From NCBI GenBank assembly GCA_046350655.1, contig JAXMAB010000009.1:62001-126000 (forward strand): a stretch of 64,000 nucleotides of DNA. Direction: 5' to 3'. Below are positions 36,080 to 45,189 of the stretch, in pieces. The notes beneath the pieces were generated by a model, which worked only from the letters and a program-made list of their open reading frames with translations, did no database searches and was not told the origin of the DNA. The DNA is from JAEUHO01 sp046350655 (GTDB lineage Bacteria; Planctomycetota; PLA2; JAEUHO01). Position 1 is the first letter of the stretch. Every line of letters begins with the position of its first letter. Both the position numbers and the translations under genes were made by a program.

Positions 36080-36726
36080 TGCTGCGCTCGCGGCCGCCGC
36101 GGGCCGTGCCGGACGCGTTCGACCTCGCGGGGCTGAAAGCCGTCGAGCGCGCGGCGCTCGCGCGCGTACCGGTCCACGCGATGCAGATCGAGGTCGAGCT
36201 GCTGCCCGCCACGACGCGGGCCGCGTTGACGACGGCGGGGCCCCGGCCGCCGGACGGCACGCCCGGCGGGTTGACGCCGCGCGTCCGGGCGGTCGCCGAG
36301 GCGGCGCTGCGCGCCACGAACGACACCGAGCTGCGGACGCCGCCGACGCGCACCTTCCGCCCATTCCTCGCGGCGCCGGTCGTCGAGGCGGTCCGTGGCC
36401 TGCCCGTCCGGGCGCGGTTCGGGCGGCCGGGGTCGGGCGGGCCGCTGCGGACGTGGCTGCGGCGGGCGCACGGCTGGGGCAACCGCACGCCGGCCGCGGG
36501 GTTCCACCGCTCCCTCGACCGCTGGATGCGCGGGCCGTGGGCGGGTTGGCTCGAGACGACGCTCGCGCCGGCCCGGCTCGCCGCGCAGGGGCTCTGGAAG
36601 CCCGAGGGCGTGGCGCGGCTCGTCGCGACGTGGCGCGCGTCGGCCACCGGCGAGGCGTCGCGGGCGGTGTTCGTCGTCGCGACGACGGTCGCGTGGGTCG
36701 ACCGCGTGCGGGGGGGCGGCCGGTGA
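36079..36726 (+). CDS. Asparagine-synthetase-like protein, C-terminal part
   Basis: 215 residues. FDLAGLKAVERAALARVPVHAMQIEVELLPATTRAAL, then the Thr-rich TFRPFLAAPVVEAVRGLPVRARFG resembles the R-x-P-F-L-D-x-x-L-V-E region of asparagine synthetases, followed by a helical end with WMRGPWAGWLE and a final conserved Trp. Alone it would not be an enzyme; with the preceding gene it makes about 470 residues, shorter than a normal AsnB (about 600). Members in polysaccharide loci amidate uronic acids. The GTG of the next GT overlaps its stop. Confidence 0.5.
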   Translation: MLRSRPPRAVPDAFDLAGLKAVERAALARVPVHAMQIEVELLPATTRAALTTAGPRPPDGTPGGLTPRVRAVAEAALRATNDTELRTPPTRTFRPFLAAPVVEAVRGLPVRARFGRPGSGGPLRTWLRRAHGWGNRTPAAGFHRSLDRWMRGPWAGWLETTLAPARLAAQGLWKPEGVARLVATWRASATGEASRAVFVVATTVAWVDRVRGGGR

Positions 36727-37820
36727 GCGGGCCTCGCGTCGGGGTGCACGCGCTCGCGCTCCGGACCGGCGGCGGGGTGACGTGGCTGCGGCGGCTCGTG
36801 CCCGCGCTCGCCGACGTGTGGCCCGAGGCGTCGCTGCACGTGCTCGCCCGCGCCGAGGTCGCGGGGCCGGTCGCCGCGGTGCGCGCCCGCGCGACGTGGA
36901 CGGTGCGGCGCGCGCCCGGCGGCGCGGCGCGCGCGCTCGTCGAGGGCGGGTTCGCGCGCGCGTGGGCGCGCGGCGCCGCGCTCGACGTCGTGCTCGTCGC
37001 GGCGGAGGCCGGGCCGTCGGCGTGGCCGTGCCCGTGGGTCGTCGTCGCGCAGAACGTGAAGGTCGCGACCGGCCGGGGCCTGCGGTACGCGCTGCTGCGG
37101 CGCGCGGCGCGGGCGGCGGTGCGGGGCGCGGCCGCGACGGTGTTCGTGTCGGAGGCGCACCGGCGCGCGGCGGCGCCGGTGCTCGCGCCGCGGCGCGAGG
37201 TCGTGATCCCGCACGGGGTCGTGCCGCCGCCGCCGGGCCCGTTCCCGCGGCCGATCGAAGGCCCGTACGTGCTCGTCGTCGCGACGGGGTACGCGCACAA
37301 GGACCTGCCCACGGCGGTCGGGGCGGTGCGCGCGGCGCGGCGGGCCGGGCGTCCCGAGAGGCTGGCGTGGGTCGGCGCGCCGGTGGACGCGGGGGTCGTG
37401 GCGGCGGTGCGCGCGGCGGCGGCGGACGACCCGGACCTCCTCGTCGAGGTGGGGCCCGTCGACGCGGCGGCCCTCGAGGCCTGGTACGCCCACGCGGCCG
37501 CGCTCGTGCTGCCGAGCCGGGAGGAGTCGTCCGGGATGCCGGTCGCCGAGGCGCTCGCGCGGGGCGTCCCGGTGATCGCGAGCGACCTGCCGGCGCTCGT
37601 CGAGACGGCGGGCGGCGCGGCGCGGCACCACCCGGTCGGCGACGTCGCGGCCGCGGGGGCGCTGCTGACGCAGGTCCTTTCGTGCCCGGGGGATATGGCG
37701 GGGCGGCTAGAATCCGGGCGCGCGTGGGCGGCGACGCGGACCTGGGCGGAGGCCGCCCGGCGCTACCGCCGCGTGCTCGAGGAGAGCCTCGTCCGCGCGA
37801 CCGGCCCCGCCGCCCGATGA
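36723..37820 (+). CDS. GT4 family glycosyltransferase
   Basis: 365 residues from GTG 36723, overlapping the preceding TGA. GVHALALRTGGGVTWLRRLVPAL, VVVAQNVKVATGRGLRYALLRRAARAAVRGAAATVFVSEAHRRA, VLVVATGYAHKDLPTAVGAVR and VLPSREESSGMPVAEALARGVPVIASDLPALVE are typical GT4. The ATG of the O-antigen ligase gene overlaps its stop. Confidence 0.85.
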   Translation: MSGPRVGVHALALRTGGGVTWLRRLVPALADVWPEASLHVLARAEVAGPVAAVRARATWTVRRAPGGAARALVEGGFARAWARGAALDVVLVAAEAGPSAWPCPWVVVAQNVKVATGRGLRYALLRRAARAAVRGAAATVFVSEAHRRAAAPVLAPRREVVIPHGVVPPPPGPFPRPIEGPYVLVVATGYAHKDLPTAVGAVRAARRAGRPERLAWVGAPVDAGVVAAVRAAAADDPDLLVEVGPVDAAALEAWYAHAAALVLPSREESSGMPVAEALARGVPVIASDLPALVETAGGAARHHPVGDVAAAGALLTQVLSCPGDMAGRLESGRAWAATRTWAEAARRYRRVLEESLVRATGPAAR

Positions 37821-39151
37821 ACGCCCTCCTCGAGAACCCGCTCTGGATCGTCGCGGCCCTCGCGGCCCCCCTGATCCTGCTGGTCCTCCCGTGGCGCACG
37901 GGGTGGCTCGGCACCATCGCCGTGCTCGCGTGGGCCGACTCGTCGATGGTGTTCGGCGACGTGCCGCGGAAGATCCAGGTGCGGTTCGCGCTGCTGGCGC
38001 TGCTCATCGTCCAGGGCGCGATCCGCCTGCGGGGCCGCGGCCGGGGGGCGGTCCCGGCGCTGCCGCTGGTCGCGATCACGGTCCTCGCGGCGCTCTCGAC
38101 GTGGTGGTCGGAGACGCCGCTGCCGACCATGGCGTTCGCCGCCAGCTTCGTCCTGTTCACCGTGATCGGGCACGCGTTCGTCGCCCGGTACGGGGCCAGC
38201 GGGCCCATGGCCCGGGCCACCGTGGACCGCGTCGTCGTGGTGATGCTCGGGCTGATCGCGCTCGGCTTCGTGCCCGCGCTGCGCGTGGACGCGCTCCTCG
38301 TGTCGGGGCGCCTGCGCGGCTTCTTCGGCAACCCGAACGGCCTCGGGCTCACGTGCGCGCTCCTGGCGCCGTTCGCGGCGCTCGCGTTCTCGCGGGCGAA
38401 GGGCGCGCGCCGCGTCGCGGCCGGCGGGCTGCTCGCGACGCTCCTGGCGCTCGCGTTCTTCTCGGGCAGCCGCAGCGGCTTCGGCGGCGTCGTGCTCGGG
38501 GTCGCGACGACGTGGTTCCTGCTGCACCCGTCGCGGTTCCTGCTCGGCGCGGTCGCCGCCGGCGTCCTCGTGTCGCTCGCGTCGCTCGCGGGCGGCGACG
38601 TCGACCTCGACTCGGGCCCGGTCGCGACGCTCGCGCGCACCGACACCGTCGCGCGCATCTCCGGGCGCCTCGAGCGCTGGGAGGCGGGCCTCGCGCGGTT
38701 CCGCGAGGCGCCGCTGCTCGGCCACGGCTTCCGCTCGAGCTTCGGGTACGGCACCGCGACCAGCGTCGACCCGGACGCGCCGGTCGAGGTGACGACGTCG
38801 GGCACGAACTACCACAGCCAGCACGTCGAGACGCTCGTCGACCTCGGGGCCGTGGGGGAGGCGCTGTTCCTCCTCGTGCTGTTCGGCGCGTTCCGCCGCG
38901 CGCGCCGCGTCGCGGGCCGGCGCGACGAGCCCGAGGTGGCCGGCGTCGGCGCGGCGCTGGCGGGCGCCATCGCCGCCGCCACCATCGACTCGTTCTTCCA
39001 CAACTGGTTCTTCGCCGTGAGCCCGTACGCGTTCCTCTTCTGGTCGTTCGTCGGCCTCGCGGCGGGGCTCGACGCGAACCGGCCGGGCGCCGTCGCGACG
39101 CCGCCGCGGCTGCGCCCGCTGCCGCGGGCCATGAAGGTGGGGGTCCCGTGA
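37817..39151 (+). CDS. O-antigen ligase / polymerase family membrane protein
   Basis: 444 residues, about eleven membrane segments. The central motif LRGFFGNPNGLGLTCALLAPFAALAFSRAKG, FFSGSRSGFGGVV, and the periplasmic loop GRLERWEAGLARFREAPLLGHGFRSSFGYG followed by SGTNYHSQHVETLVDLGAVGEALFLLVLFG match the Wzy_C/ExoQ family well. It is coupled to the GT4 gene before it and to the bi-domain oxidoreductase gene after it (GTGA), tying polymerisation or ligation to this block. Confidence 0.9.
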   Translation: MNALLENPLWIVAALAAPLILLVLPWRTGWLGTIAVLAWADSSMVFGDVPRKIQVRFALLALLIVQGAIRLRGRGRGAVPALPLVAITVLAALSTWWSETPLPTMAFAASFVLFTVIGHAFVARYGASGPMARATVDRVVVVMLGLIALGFVPALRVDALLVSGRLRGFFGNPNGLGLTCALLAPFAALAFSRAKGARRVAAGGLLATLLALAFFSGSRSGFGGVVLGVATTWFLLHPSRFLLGAVAAGVLVSLASLAGGDVDLDSGPVATLARTDTVARISGRLERWEAGLARFREAPLLGHGFRSSFGYGTATSVDPDAPVEVTTSGTNYHSQHVETLVDLGAVGEALFLLVLFGAFRRARRVAGRRDEPEVAGVGAALAGAIAAATIDSFFHNWFFAVSPYAFLFWSFVGLAAGLDANRPGAVATPPRLRPLPRAMKVGVP

Positions 39152-41283
39152 AGCAGGTCGTCCAGGACTTCCGCACGGGCACCGTCCGCCTCGTCGAGGT
39201 GCCGCCGCCGGCCCTCCGCGCGCGCTGCGTCCGCGTCCGCACCGTCGCGAGCGTCGTGAGCCCGGGCACCGAGCGCATGCTCGTGGCCCTCGCGCGCCGC
39301 TCCCTCGTCGGCAAGGCGAAGGACCGCCCCGACCTCGTCGCGCGGGTGTGGCGCAAGCTCAAGCGCGACGGCCTCGCGTCGGCCCTGCGCACGGTGAAGG
39401 ACCGCCTCGGCGCGCCGGTGCCGCTCGGGTACGCCGCCGCGGGCGTCGTCACCGACGCCGGCGACGGCGTGGCCGGCCTCGTCGTCGGCGACCGCGTCGC
39501 GTGCGCGGGCGCGGGCTGGGCCAACCACGCCGAGGTCAACGTGGTCCCGCGCAACCTCGTGGCCCGCGTGCCCGAGGGCGTCGCGACGGCCGACGCGGCG
39601 TTCGCGACGCTGGGCGCCATCGCGCTCAACGCCGTGCGCGCGGCCGAGGTGCGCCTCGGCGACCGCGTGGCCGTCGTCGGCGCGGGCCTCCTCGGCGCCC
39701 TCGTCGTGCGCATCCTCCGGGCCGCCGGCGCGCGCGTGCTCGCGGTCGACCCCGAGCCCGCGCGCCGCACGCGGGCCACCGCCGACGGCGCCGAGGCCGT
39801 CGCCGCGCCCGAGGTCGCCTCCGTCGCCGGGAAGGCGTTCACCGGCGGCGCCGGCGTCGACGCGGTGATCGTGGCCGCCGCGTCGGCCGACGACGCCTCG
39901 CCCATGGCGCTCGCCGCCGACCTCGTGCGCCGCGCGGGCCTCGTCGTGGCGCTCGGCGACGTGCCGCTGACCGTGCCCCGCCGGCTCGTGTACGCGAAGG
40001 AGGCGACGGTGCGCGTCGCGACGTCGTACGGCCCCGGCCGCTACGACCGCGCCTACGAGGAGGGCGGCCGCGACTACCCGCTCGCCTACGTCCGCTGGAC
40101 CGCGGGCCGCAACCTCGAGGCGTTCCTCGGCCTCCTCGCGTCCGGCGCGGTCAAGGTCGCCGACCTCGCGTCCGACGTCCCGCTCGACGACGCGGTCGCG
40201 TCGTACGAACATCTGCTCGCGGGCCGCACGGGCGGCAAGGCCTTCCGGTTCGTCTACCCGGACGCGCCGGCGGCGCCCGCCGCGCCGCTCCCGCGCCCGG
40301 CCGCGCGCGCGGCCGAGGGCCTGCGCACCGCGCTCGTCGGCGCGGGCGCGTTCGGCCGCGGCATCCTCTGGCCCGCGCTCACCCAGGCGGGCCTCGTGCC
40401 GACGAGCGTCGCGACGGCCAGCGGGCCCAGCGCCGCGCAGACGGCCGCGAAGGCCGGGTTCGCCGCCGCGACCACGGACGCGCTCGCCGCCGCCACCTCG
40501 GGCGACGTCGACGTCGTCGTCGTCGCGACGCCCCACGACAGCCACGCGGCGCTCGCCGCCGCCGCGCTCGGCGCGGGCAAGCACGTGTTCGTCGAGAAGC
40601 CGCTGGCCGTCGACGCCGCGGGCCTCGACGCCGTGGCCGCGGCCCTCGGCGGCGCGAAGGGCCTCCTCGCCGTCGGCTTCAACCGCCGCTTCTCCGACGC
40701 CGCGCGCCGCGCGAAGGCCTTCCTCGACGCGGTGCCCGGGCCCACGGTGTTCACGTACCGCGTCAACGCGGGCCCCGCGCCCGACGCGGGCTGGCACGGC
40801 GACGCGCACGTCTCGGGCGGGCGGATCGTGGGCGAGGCGTGCCACATGGTCGACCTCGTCGCGTTCCTCTCCGACGAACGCCCGGTGCGGGTCGCGGCGG
40901 TGGGGACGCGAGGCCCGGTGGGCGCCGCGGCCACGGACGACGTCGTGCTGACGATCGAGCTCTCGGGCGGGTCGATCGCGTCGATCGTGTACCAGGCCGC
41001 CGGCGACCCGAGCGCGCCGAAGGAGCGGCTCGAGGCGGCCCGCGGCGACCGCATCGCCGAGATCGACGACTTCCGCGCGCTCACGCTGCGGTCGGGCGGG
41101 CGCGCGCGCCGCACGAAGCTCTCCGGCGAGAAGGGCCACACGGCCTGCGCCCGGGCCTTCGTCGCCGCGGTGAAGGCGGGCGGCCCGCCGCCCATCCCGT
41201 ACGACGTCCTGTTCGCGGTCGGCCGCGCGACCGTCGTGGCGCGCCGCGCCCTCGTGTCGGGACGGTTCGAGCGCGTCGGATGA
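39148..41283 (+). CDS. Bi-domain oxidoreductase: zinc-type alcohol dehydrogenase fused to Gfo/Idh/MocA dehydrogenase
   Basis: 711 residues. The N-terminal half (1-375) is a medium-chain dehydrogenase: VVSPGTERMLVAL, GYAAAGVVTDAGDGVAGLVVGDRVACAGAGWANHAEVN and the Rossmann core DRVAVVGAGLLGALVVRILRAAG. The C-terminal half (from about 392) is Gfo/Idh/MocA: LRTALVGAGAFGRGILWPAL, VVVATPHDSHAALAAAALGAGKHVFVEKPLAVD with the EKP motif, and GEACHMVDLVAFLS. This fusion is widespread next to heparinase II/III-like genes in glycan loci, as here; the exact substrate is not established. All key parts look intact. Confidence 0.9.
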   Translation: MKQVVQDFRTGTVRLVEVPPPALRARCVRVRTVASVVSPGTERMLVALARRSLVGKAKDRPDLVARVWRKLKRDGLASALRTVKDRLGAPVPLGYAAAGVVTDAGDGVAGLVVGDRVACAGAGWANHAEVNVVPRNLVARVPEGVATADAAFATLGAIALNAVRAAEVRLGDRVAVVGAGLLGALVVRILRAAGARVLAVDPEPARRTRATADGAEAVAAPEVASVAGKAFTGGAGVDAVIVAAASADDASPMALAADLVRRAGLVVALGDVPLTVPRRLVYAKEATVRVATSYGPGRYDRAYEEGGRDYPLAYVRWTAGRNLEAFLGLLASGAVKVADLASDVPLDDAVASYEHLLAGRTGGKAFRFVYPDAPAAPAAPLPRPAARAAEGLRTALVGAGAFGRGILWPALTQAGLVPTSVATASGPSAAQTAAKAGFAAATTDALAAATSGDVDVVVVATPHDSHAALAAAALGAGKHVFVEKPLAVDAAGLDAVAAALGGAKGLLAVGFNRRFSDAARRAKAFLDAVPGPTVFTYRVNAGPAPDAGWHGDAHVSGGRIVGEACHMVDLVAFLSDERPVRVAAVGTRGPVGAAATDDVVLTIELSGGSIASIVYQAAGDPSAPKERLEAARGDRIAEIDDFRALTLRSGGRARRTKLSGEKGHTACARAFVAAVKAGGPPPIPYDVLFAVGRATVVARRALVSGRFERVG

Positions 41284-42995
41284 GCGTCGCGCGCTGGCTC
41301 GAGACGGTGCGGCGGCTGCGGCCCTCGCAGGTGGGCCACCGCGTGGTCGCGCGCCTGCGCGCCCTCGGGCCCGCGCCGTCGCCGCGCGCCCTCGCGTGGC
41401 GCGGCGTCGCGCCGCTGCCCGCCGACGCCCGGCGGCCCGCGGGGTTCCCCTACGACCGGCCCGACGGCGACGGCTGGCGGTTCGCGGGCCGGCGCGCGGT
41501 CGCCTCCGACGCGGGCCTCGTGTGGGAGGCGACGCCGACGGCGCTCGAGCGGTACCACGCGGCCTACGCCGAGACCGTCGCGGCGCTCGCCGCCGAGGGC
41601 CGCCTGCCCGAGGCGCGGCGCTGGCTCGCCGCGGTGCTCGCGGGCGCGCCGACGCACCCGTACGTGCGCTCGCGGCGCGTGCTCGCGCTCGTCGAGGCGG
41701 CGGCCCACGGGCTCGCGGACGCCGCGCCGGTCGTGGCCGCCGACGCGCTGGCGATCGCGCGCGCGCCGGAGTGGGACGTGCGCGGGAACCACCTCGTGGC
41801 CAACGGCGCGGCGCTCGTGCGCGCGGGCGCCGCGCTGCGCGGCGCGGGCGCGCGGCGGTGCGCGGCCCTCGGCGCGTCGATCCTCTCGACGTGCGCGCGC
41901 GAGCAGGTGCTCGCCGACGGCGTCCATTACGAACGCAGCCCCGTCTACCAGGGGCTCGTGCTCGAGCACTTCCTCGTGGCCCTCGAGACCGCCGCCGCGC
42001 GCGGGAAGCCGCCGCCCCGCGGGATCGAGGACGCCGCCGCGCGGATGGCGGTCGCCCTCGACGAGCTCGTGCTCCCCGACGGCGCGTACGCGCGCTGGCG
42101 CGACGGCGCGCCGGGCCTCGCGTTGCCCCTGCCGGCGCTGCGGGCCTGGGCCGCGCGGCGCGCGGGCCCGCTGCCCGCGCCGCGGACCGGGACGAGGTCG
42201 TTCCCCGCGGCCGGGTTCGCGATCGTCGAGGCCGGCCGCGACGCGGTCACGCTCGTCGGCGCGCCGCCGTGCCCGCCGGACCTGCCCGCGCACGGGCACG
42301 CCGACGCGCTGGCCTACGAGGTCGTGCTCGGCGGCGTGCGCGTGGTCGCCGGCGCGGGCACCGCGGCGTACGGCGCGGGGCCCGACCGCGACCGCGACCG
42401 GCGGCCGGGCGCGTTCGCGGGCCTCGTCGTGGACGGCGAGGCCCCGGCGGACCCGTACGGCGCGTTCCGCATGGGCCGGCGCGGCTGGGCGCGCCACCTC
42501 GAGGGCGGCACGCGCCGCGGGTGGGCCTGGGCCTGCGCGCACGCGGGCTTCCCGCGGGCGACGGGCGTCGTGGTGCGTCGGTGCGTGGCGCTGTCGCCGC
42601 GCGGCGCGGTCGTCGTGCTCGACGAGGTGTCGGCGCGCGGCGCGCACGCGCTCGGGTACGCGGCGCCGCTGGGCCCGGACCTCACCGCCCGCGCGGCCGA
42701 GGGCGGGGCGATGATCGAGGGCCGCGGCGGCGCCTGGCGCCTCGTCACGGCCGGCGGGCCCGTGCGCACCGAGGACGGCGGGTACGCCGTGGCGCTCGGC
42801 GGGCGCGTCCCGCGGCCGGTGCTCGCGTGGACCCACGCGGGGCCGTGGCCGGCGCGGGTCGTGCACGCGTTCGTGCCCGGCGCCGGCCCGGCGCACGTCA
42901 CGACGTCGACGATCCTCGGCGGCGAGGTGCGCGTGATCGTCCGCTCCGCCGCGGGCGAGGAGGTCGGGTACCTGCCCGCGGGGCAACGGCCGTGA
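41280..42995 (+). CDS. Heparinase II/III-like polysaccharide lyase family protein
   Basis: 571 residues. The alpha-helical N-terminal domain contains RGNHLVANGAALVRAGAAL and EQVLADGVHYERSPVYQGLVLEHFL with the His/Tyr of the lyase site, and the beta domain holds PDLPAHGHADALAYEVVLGGVRVVAGAGTAAY. No signal peptide is visible, so unlike secreted lyases it seems cytoplasmic, as is usual for copies paired with bi-domain oxidoreductases in biosynthetic loci. It may cleave or edit a uronic-acid-containing intermediate. Coupled by ATGA. Confidence 0.85.
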   Translation: MSVARWLETVRRLRPSQVGHRVVARLRALGPAPSPRALAWRGVAPLPADARRPAGFPYDRPDGDGWRFAGRRAVASDAGLVWEATPTALERYHAAYAETVAALAAEGRLPEARRWLAAVLAGAPTHPYVRSRRVLALVEAAAHGLADAAPVVAADALAIARAPEWDVRGNHLVANGAALVRAGAALRGAGARRCAALGASILSTCAREQVLADGVHYERSPVYQGLVLEHFLVALETAAARGKPPPRGIEDAAARMAVALDELVLPDGAYARWRDGAPGLALPLPALRAWAARRAGPLPAPRTGTRSFPAAGFAIVEAGRDAVTLVGAPPCPPDLPAHGHADALAYEVVLGGVRVVAGAGTAAYGAGPDRDRDRRPGAFAGLVVDGEAPADPYGAFRMGRRGWARHLEGGTRRGWAWACAHAGFPRATGVVVRRCVALSPRGAVVVLDEVSARGAHALGYAAPLGPDLTARAAEGGAMIEGRGGAWRLVTAGGPVRTEDGGYAVALGGRVPRPVLAWTHAGPWPARVVHAFVPGAGPAHVTTSTILGGEVRVIVRSAAGEEVGYLPAGQRP

Positions 42996-44351
42996 GGCGC
43001 CGCCGGATCGCCCTCGTCACGCAGTACTACCCGCCGGAGATCGGCGCGCCGCAGAGCCGCATGCTCGAGACGGCGATCGCGTTCGCGCGCCGCGGGCAGC
43101 GCGTCACGGTGCTCACGGCGTTCCCGAACCACCCGACGGGCGTCGTCCCGCCGCGCTGGCGCGGGCGGCTCGCGAGCGCCGCGCGGCAGGACGTCGAGGG
43201 GGGCGCGCCCGTGCGCGTGCTGCGCGCGTGGCTGCTCGCCGCGCCGAACCGCGGCGCGTTCCGCCGCACGCTCGCGCACCTGACGGCGGCCGCGACGACG
43301 TTCGTGCGCGGGCTCGCGGGGTGCGGCGGGGCCGACGCGATCGTCGCGACGTCGCCGCCGCTCTTCACGGGCCTCGCGGGCCTCGCGTTGGCGCGGCTGC
43401 ACCGCCGCCCGTTCGTCCTCGACGTCCGCGACCTCTGGCCGGACGCGTTCGTCGACCTCGGCCTCGCGCGCGAGGGCCGCGTCGTCGCGCTCTTCCGCCG
43501 CCTCGAGCGGTTCCTGTACCGCCACGCCGACCACGTCGTGCCCGTCACCGAGGCGTTCCGCGCGCGCATCGAGGGCCACGGCGTGCCCGCCGCGCGGCTG
43601 ACGGTGGTCCGCAACGGCGTCGACCTCGCGCGGTTCCCCCGCGCGTGGGACCCCGCGGAGGTGGCCGCGGCCAAGCGCGCGTACGGCGTCGAGGGCCGCT
43701 TCACGCTCCTCTACCTCGGCGCGCACGGCGTCGCGCAGGGCCTCGACCGCCTGCTCCCCGCCGCCCTCGACGCCGGGCCCCGCACGACGTTCCTCTTCGT
43801 CGGCGAGGGCGCCGAGAAGGCGAAGTGCGTCGCCGAGGCCGCGCGGCTGCGGCTCGGGGACCGCGTGCGGTTCCTGCCGGGCGTCCCGCGCGACGAGGTG
43901 CCGCGCGTCTACGCGGCGGCCGACGCCTGCCTCGTCGCCCTGCGCGCGACCCCGCTGATGGAGACGTTCCTGCCGAGCAAGGCCTTCGAGGCGTTCGGCG
44001 CGGGGCGGCCCGTGGTCGCGGCGGTGGCGGGCGAGGCGCAGGCGCTGCTCACGGCGGGGCCCGGCGCGGTCGTCGTGCCGCCCGAGGACGCCGCGGCCCT
44101 CGCGCGCGTCGTGCGCGCGTGGGCGGCCGACCCGGCGGCCGTCGCGGTGCTCGGCCAGGCGGCGCGGGCGCGGGCCGAACGCGAGTGCGACCGCGACGCG
44201 CTCGCCGCGACGTACCTGCGCGTGATCGAGGGCGCGATCGGCGCGTTCCGCCCGCGGCGGGAGGGCCGGCGGGCGGCGCGTCCGCACGGGCCGGACGCCG
44301 GGGACCGGTCGGGGGGGGCGGGCGGGGGCCCGGTCGGGGGGGCCGCCGTGA
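42992..44351 (+). CDS. GT4 glycosyltransferase (WbuB-like), 3' end unclear
   Basis: GT4 enzyme of about 430 residues: RIALVTQYYPPEIGAPQSRMLETAIAFARRGQRVTVLTAFPNHPTG, FVLDVRDLWPDAFVDLGLAREGRVVALFRRLERFLYRHADHVVPVTEAFRARI, VVRNGVDLARF and LPSKAFEAFGAGRPVVAAVAGEAQALL are those of WbuB-like fucosyl/ManNAc transferases. In the given frame no stop occurs before the next gene; a TGA at 44349-44351 would overlap the next GTG as elsewhere in this locus. The G7-G8 runs at about 44310-44341 are the likely site of lost bases, so the last 20 or so residues are unreliable. Confidence 0.8.
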
Positions 44352-45189
44352 CGGGCCGGGTCGTCGTCACGGGCGCCACCGGGTTCACCGCCGGCGGGTC
44401 GTGGCGGCGCTGCGCGCGGCCGGCCACGACGTCACCGCGTTCGTGCGCGGTTCGAGCGACCCGGCGACCGTCGCGGCCCTCGGCGTCCCGACGGCGGTCG
44501 GCGACCTCGACCGTCCCGAGACGCTCCGGGCGGCGCTCGACGGCGCGGCGGCCCTCGTCAACGTCGCGAGCCTCGGGTTCGGCCACGCGCCGGGGATCGT
44601 CGCGGCCGCCGCCGCCGCGGGGATCCGCCGCAGCGTGTTCCTCGGCACGACGGCCGTCCGGACGCGGCTGCCGGCCCCGACGAAGGCCGTGCGGCTCGAG
44701 GCCGAGCGGGTCGTGCTCGGGGGCGGGGTCGGCGCCACCCTCCTGCGCCCGACCATGATCTACGGGGCGCCCGGCGACCGGAACCTCGAGCGACTGATCC
44801 GTTTCGTCCGGCGGTTCCCGGTGGTGCCCATCCTCGGGCGCGGCGACGGGCTCGTGCAGCCCACGCACGTCGAGGACGTGGCCGCGGCGGTCGCGGCGGT
44901 CCTCCCGCGCGCCGACCTCGCCGGGCGCGACTTCGACGTGCCGGGGCCTTTGTCCTTGACCTTCGAGGCCCTGATCCGCACCGTCGGGGCCGTGCTGCGC
45001 CGGCGTCGCCTCTTCCTGCACGTCCCCGCGTCCGTCGGACGCCTCGTCGCGTCCCGCGAGCAGGTCCTGCGCCTCGCCGAGGACAAGTCGGCCGACCCCG
45101 CCCCGGCCCGCGAGGCGTTCGGCTACGCGCCGCGCCCGCTCGTGGACGGGCTCGAGGCCGAGGCGCGCGCCCTCGGGTGCCTCCCGTGA
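44348..45189 (+). CDS. NAD(P)-binding epimerase-like protein, frameshifted near its start
   Basis: The GTG at 44348 begins VTGRVVVTGATGFTAGG, then about 44388-44400 the frame must change to continue RRVVAALRAAGHDVTAFVRGSSDPATVAALGVPTAVGDLDRPETLRAALDGAAALVNVASLG to the stop at 45189; one added base does it. The result is about 280 residues of the atypical SDR / NmrA-like type (GATGFTG glycine motif, LLRPTMIYGAPGDRNLERLI, VQPTHVEDVAAAV). Members in such loci reduce or epimerise keto-sugar nucleotides. The GTGA overlap couples it to the WecA-like gene. Confidence 0.7.
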
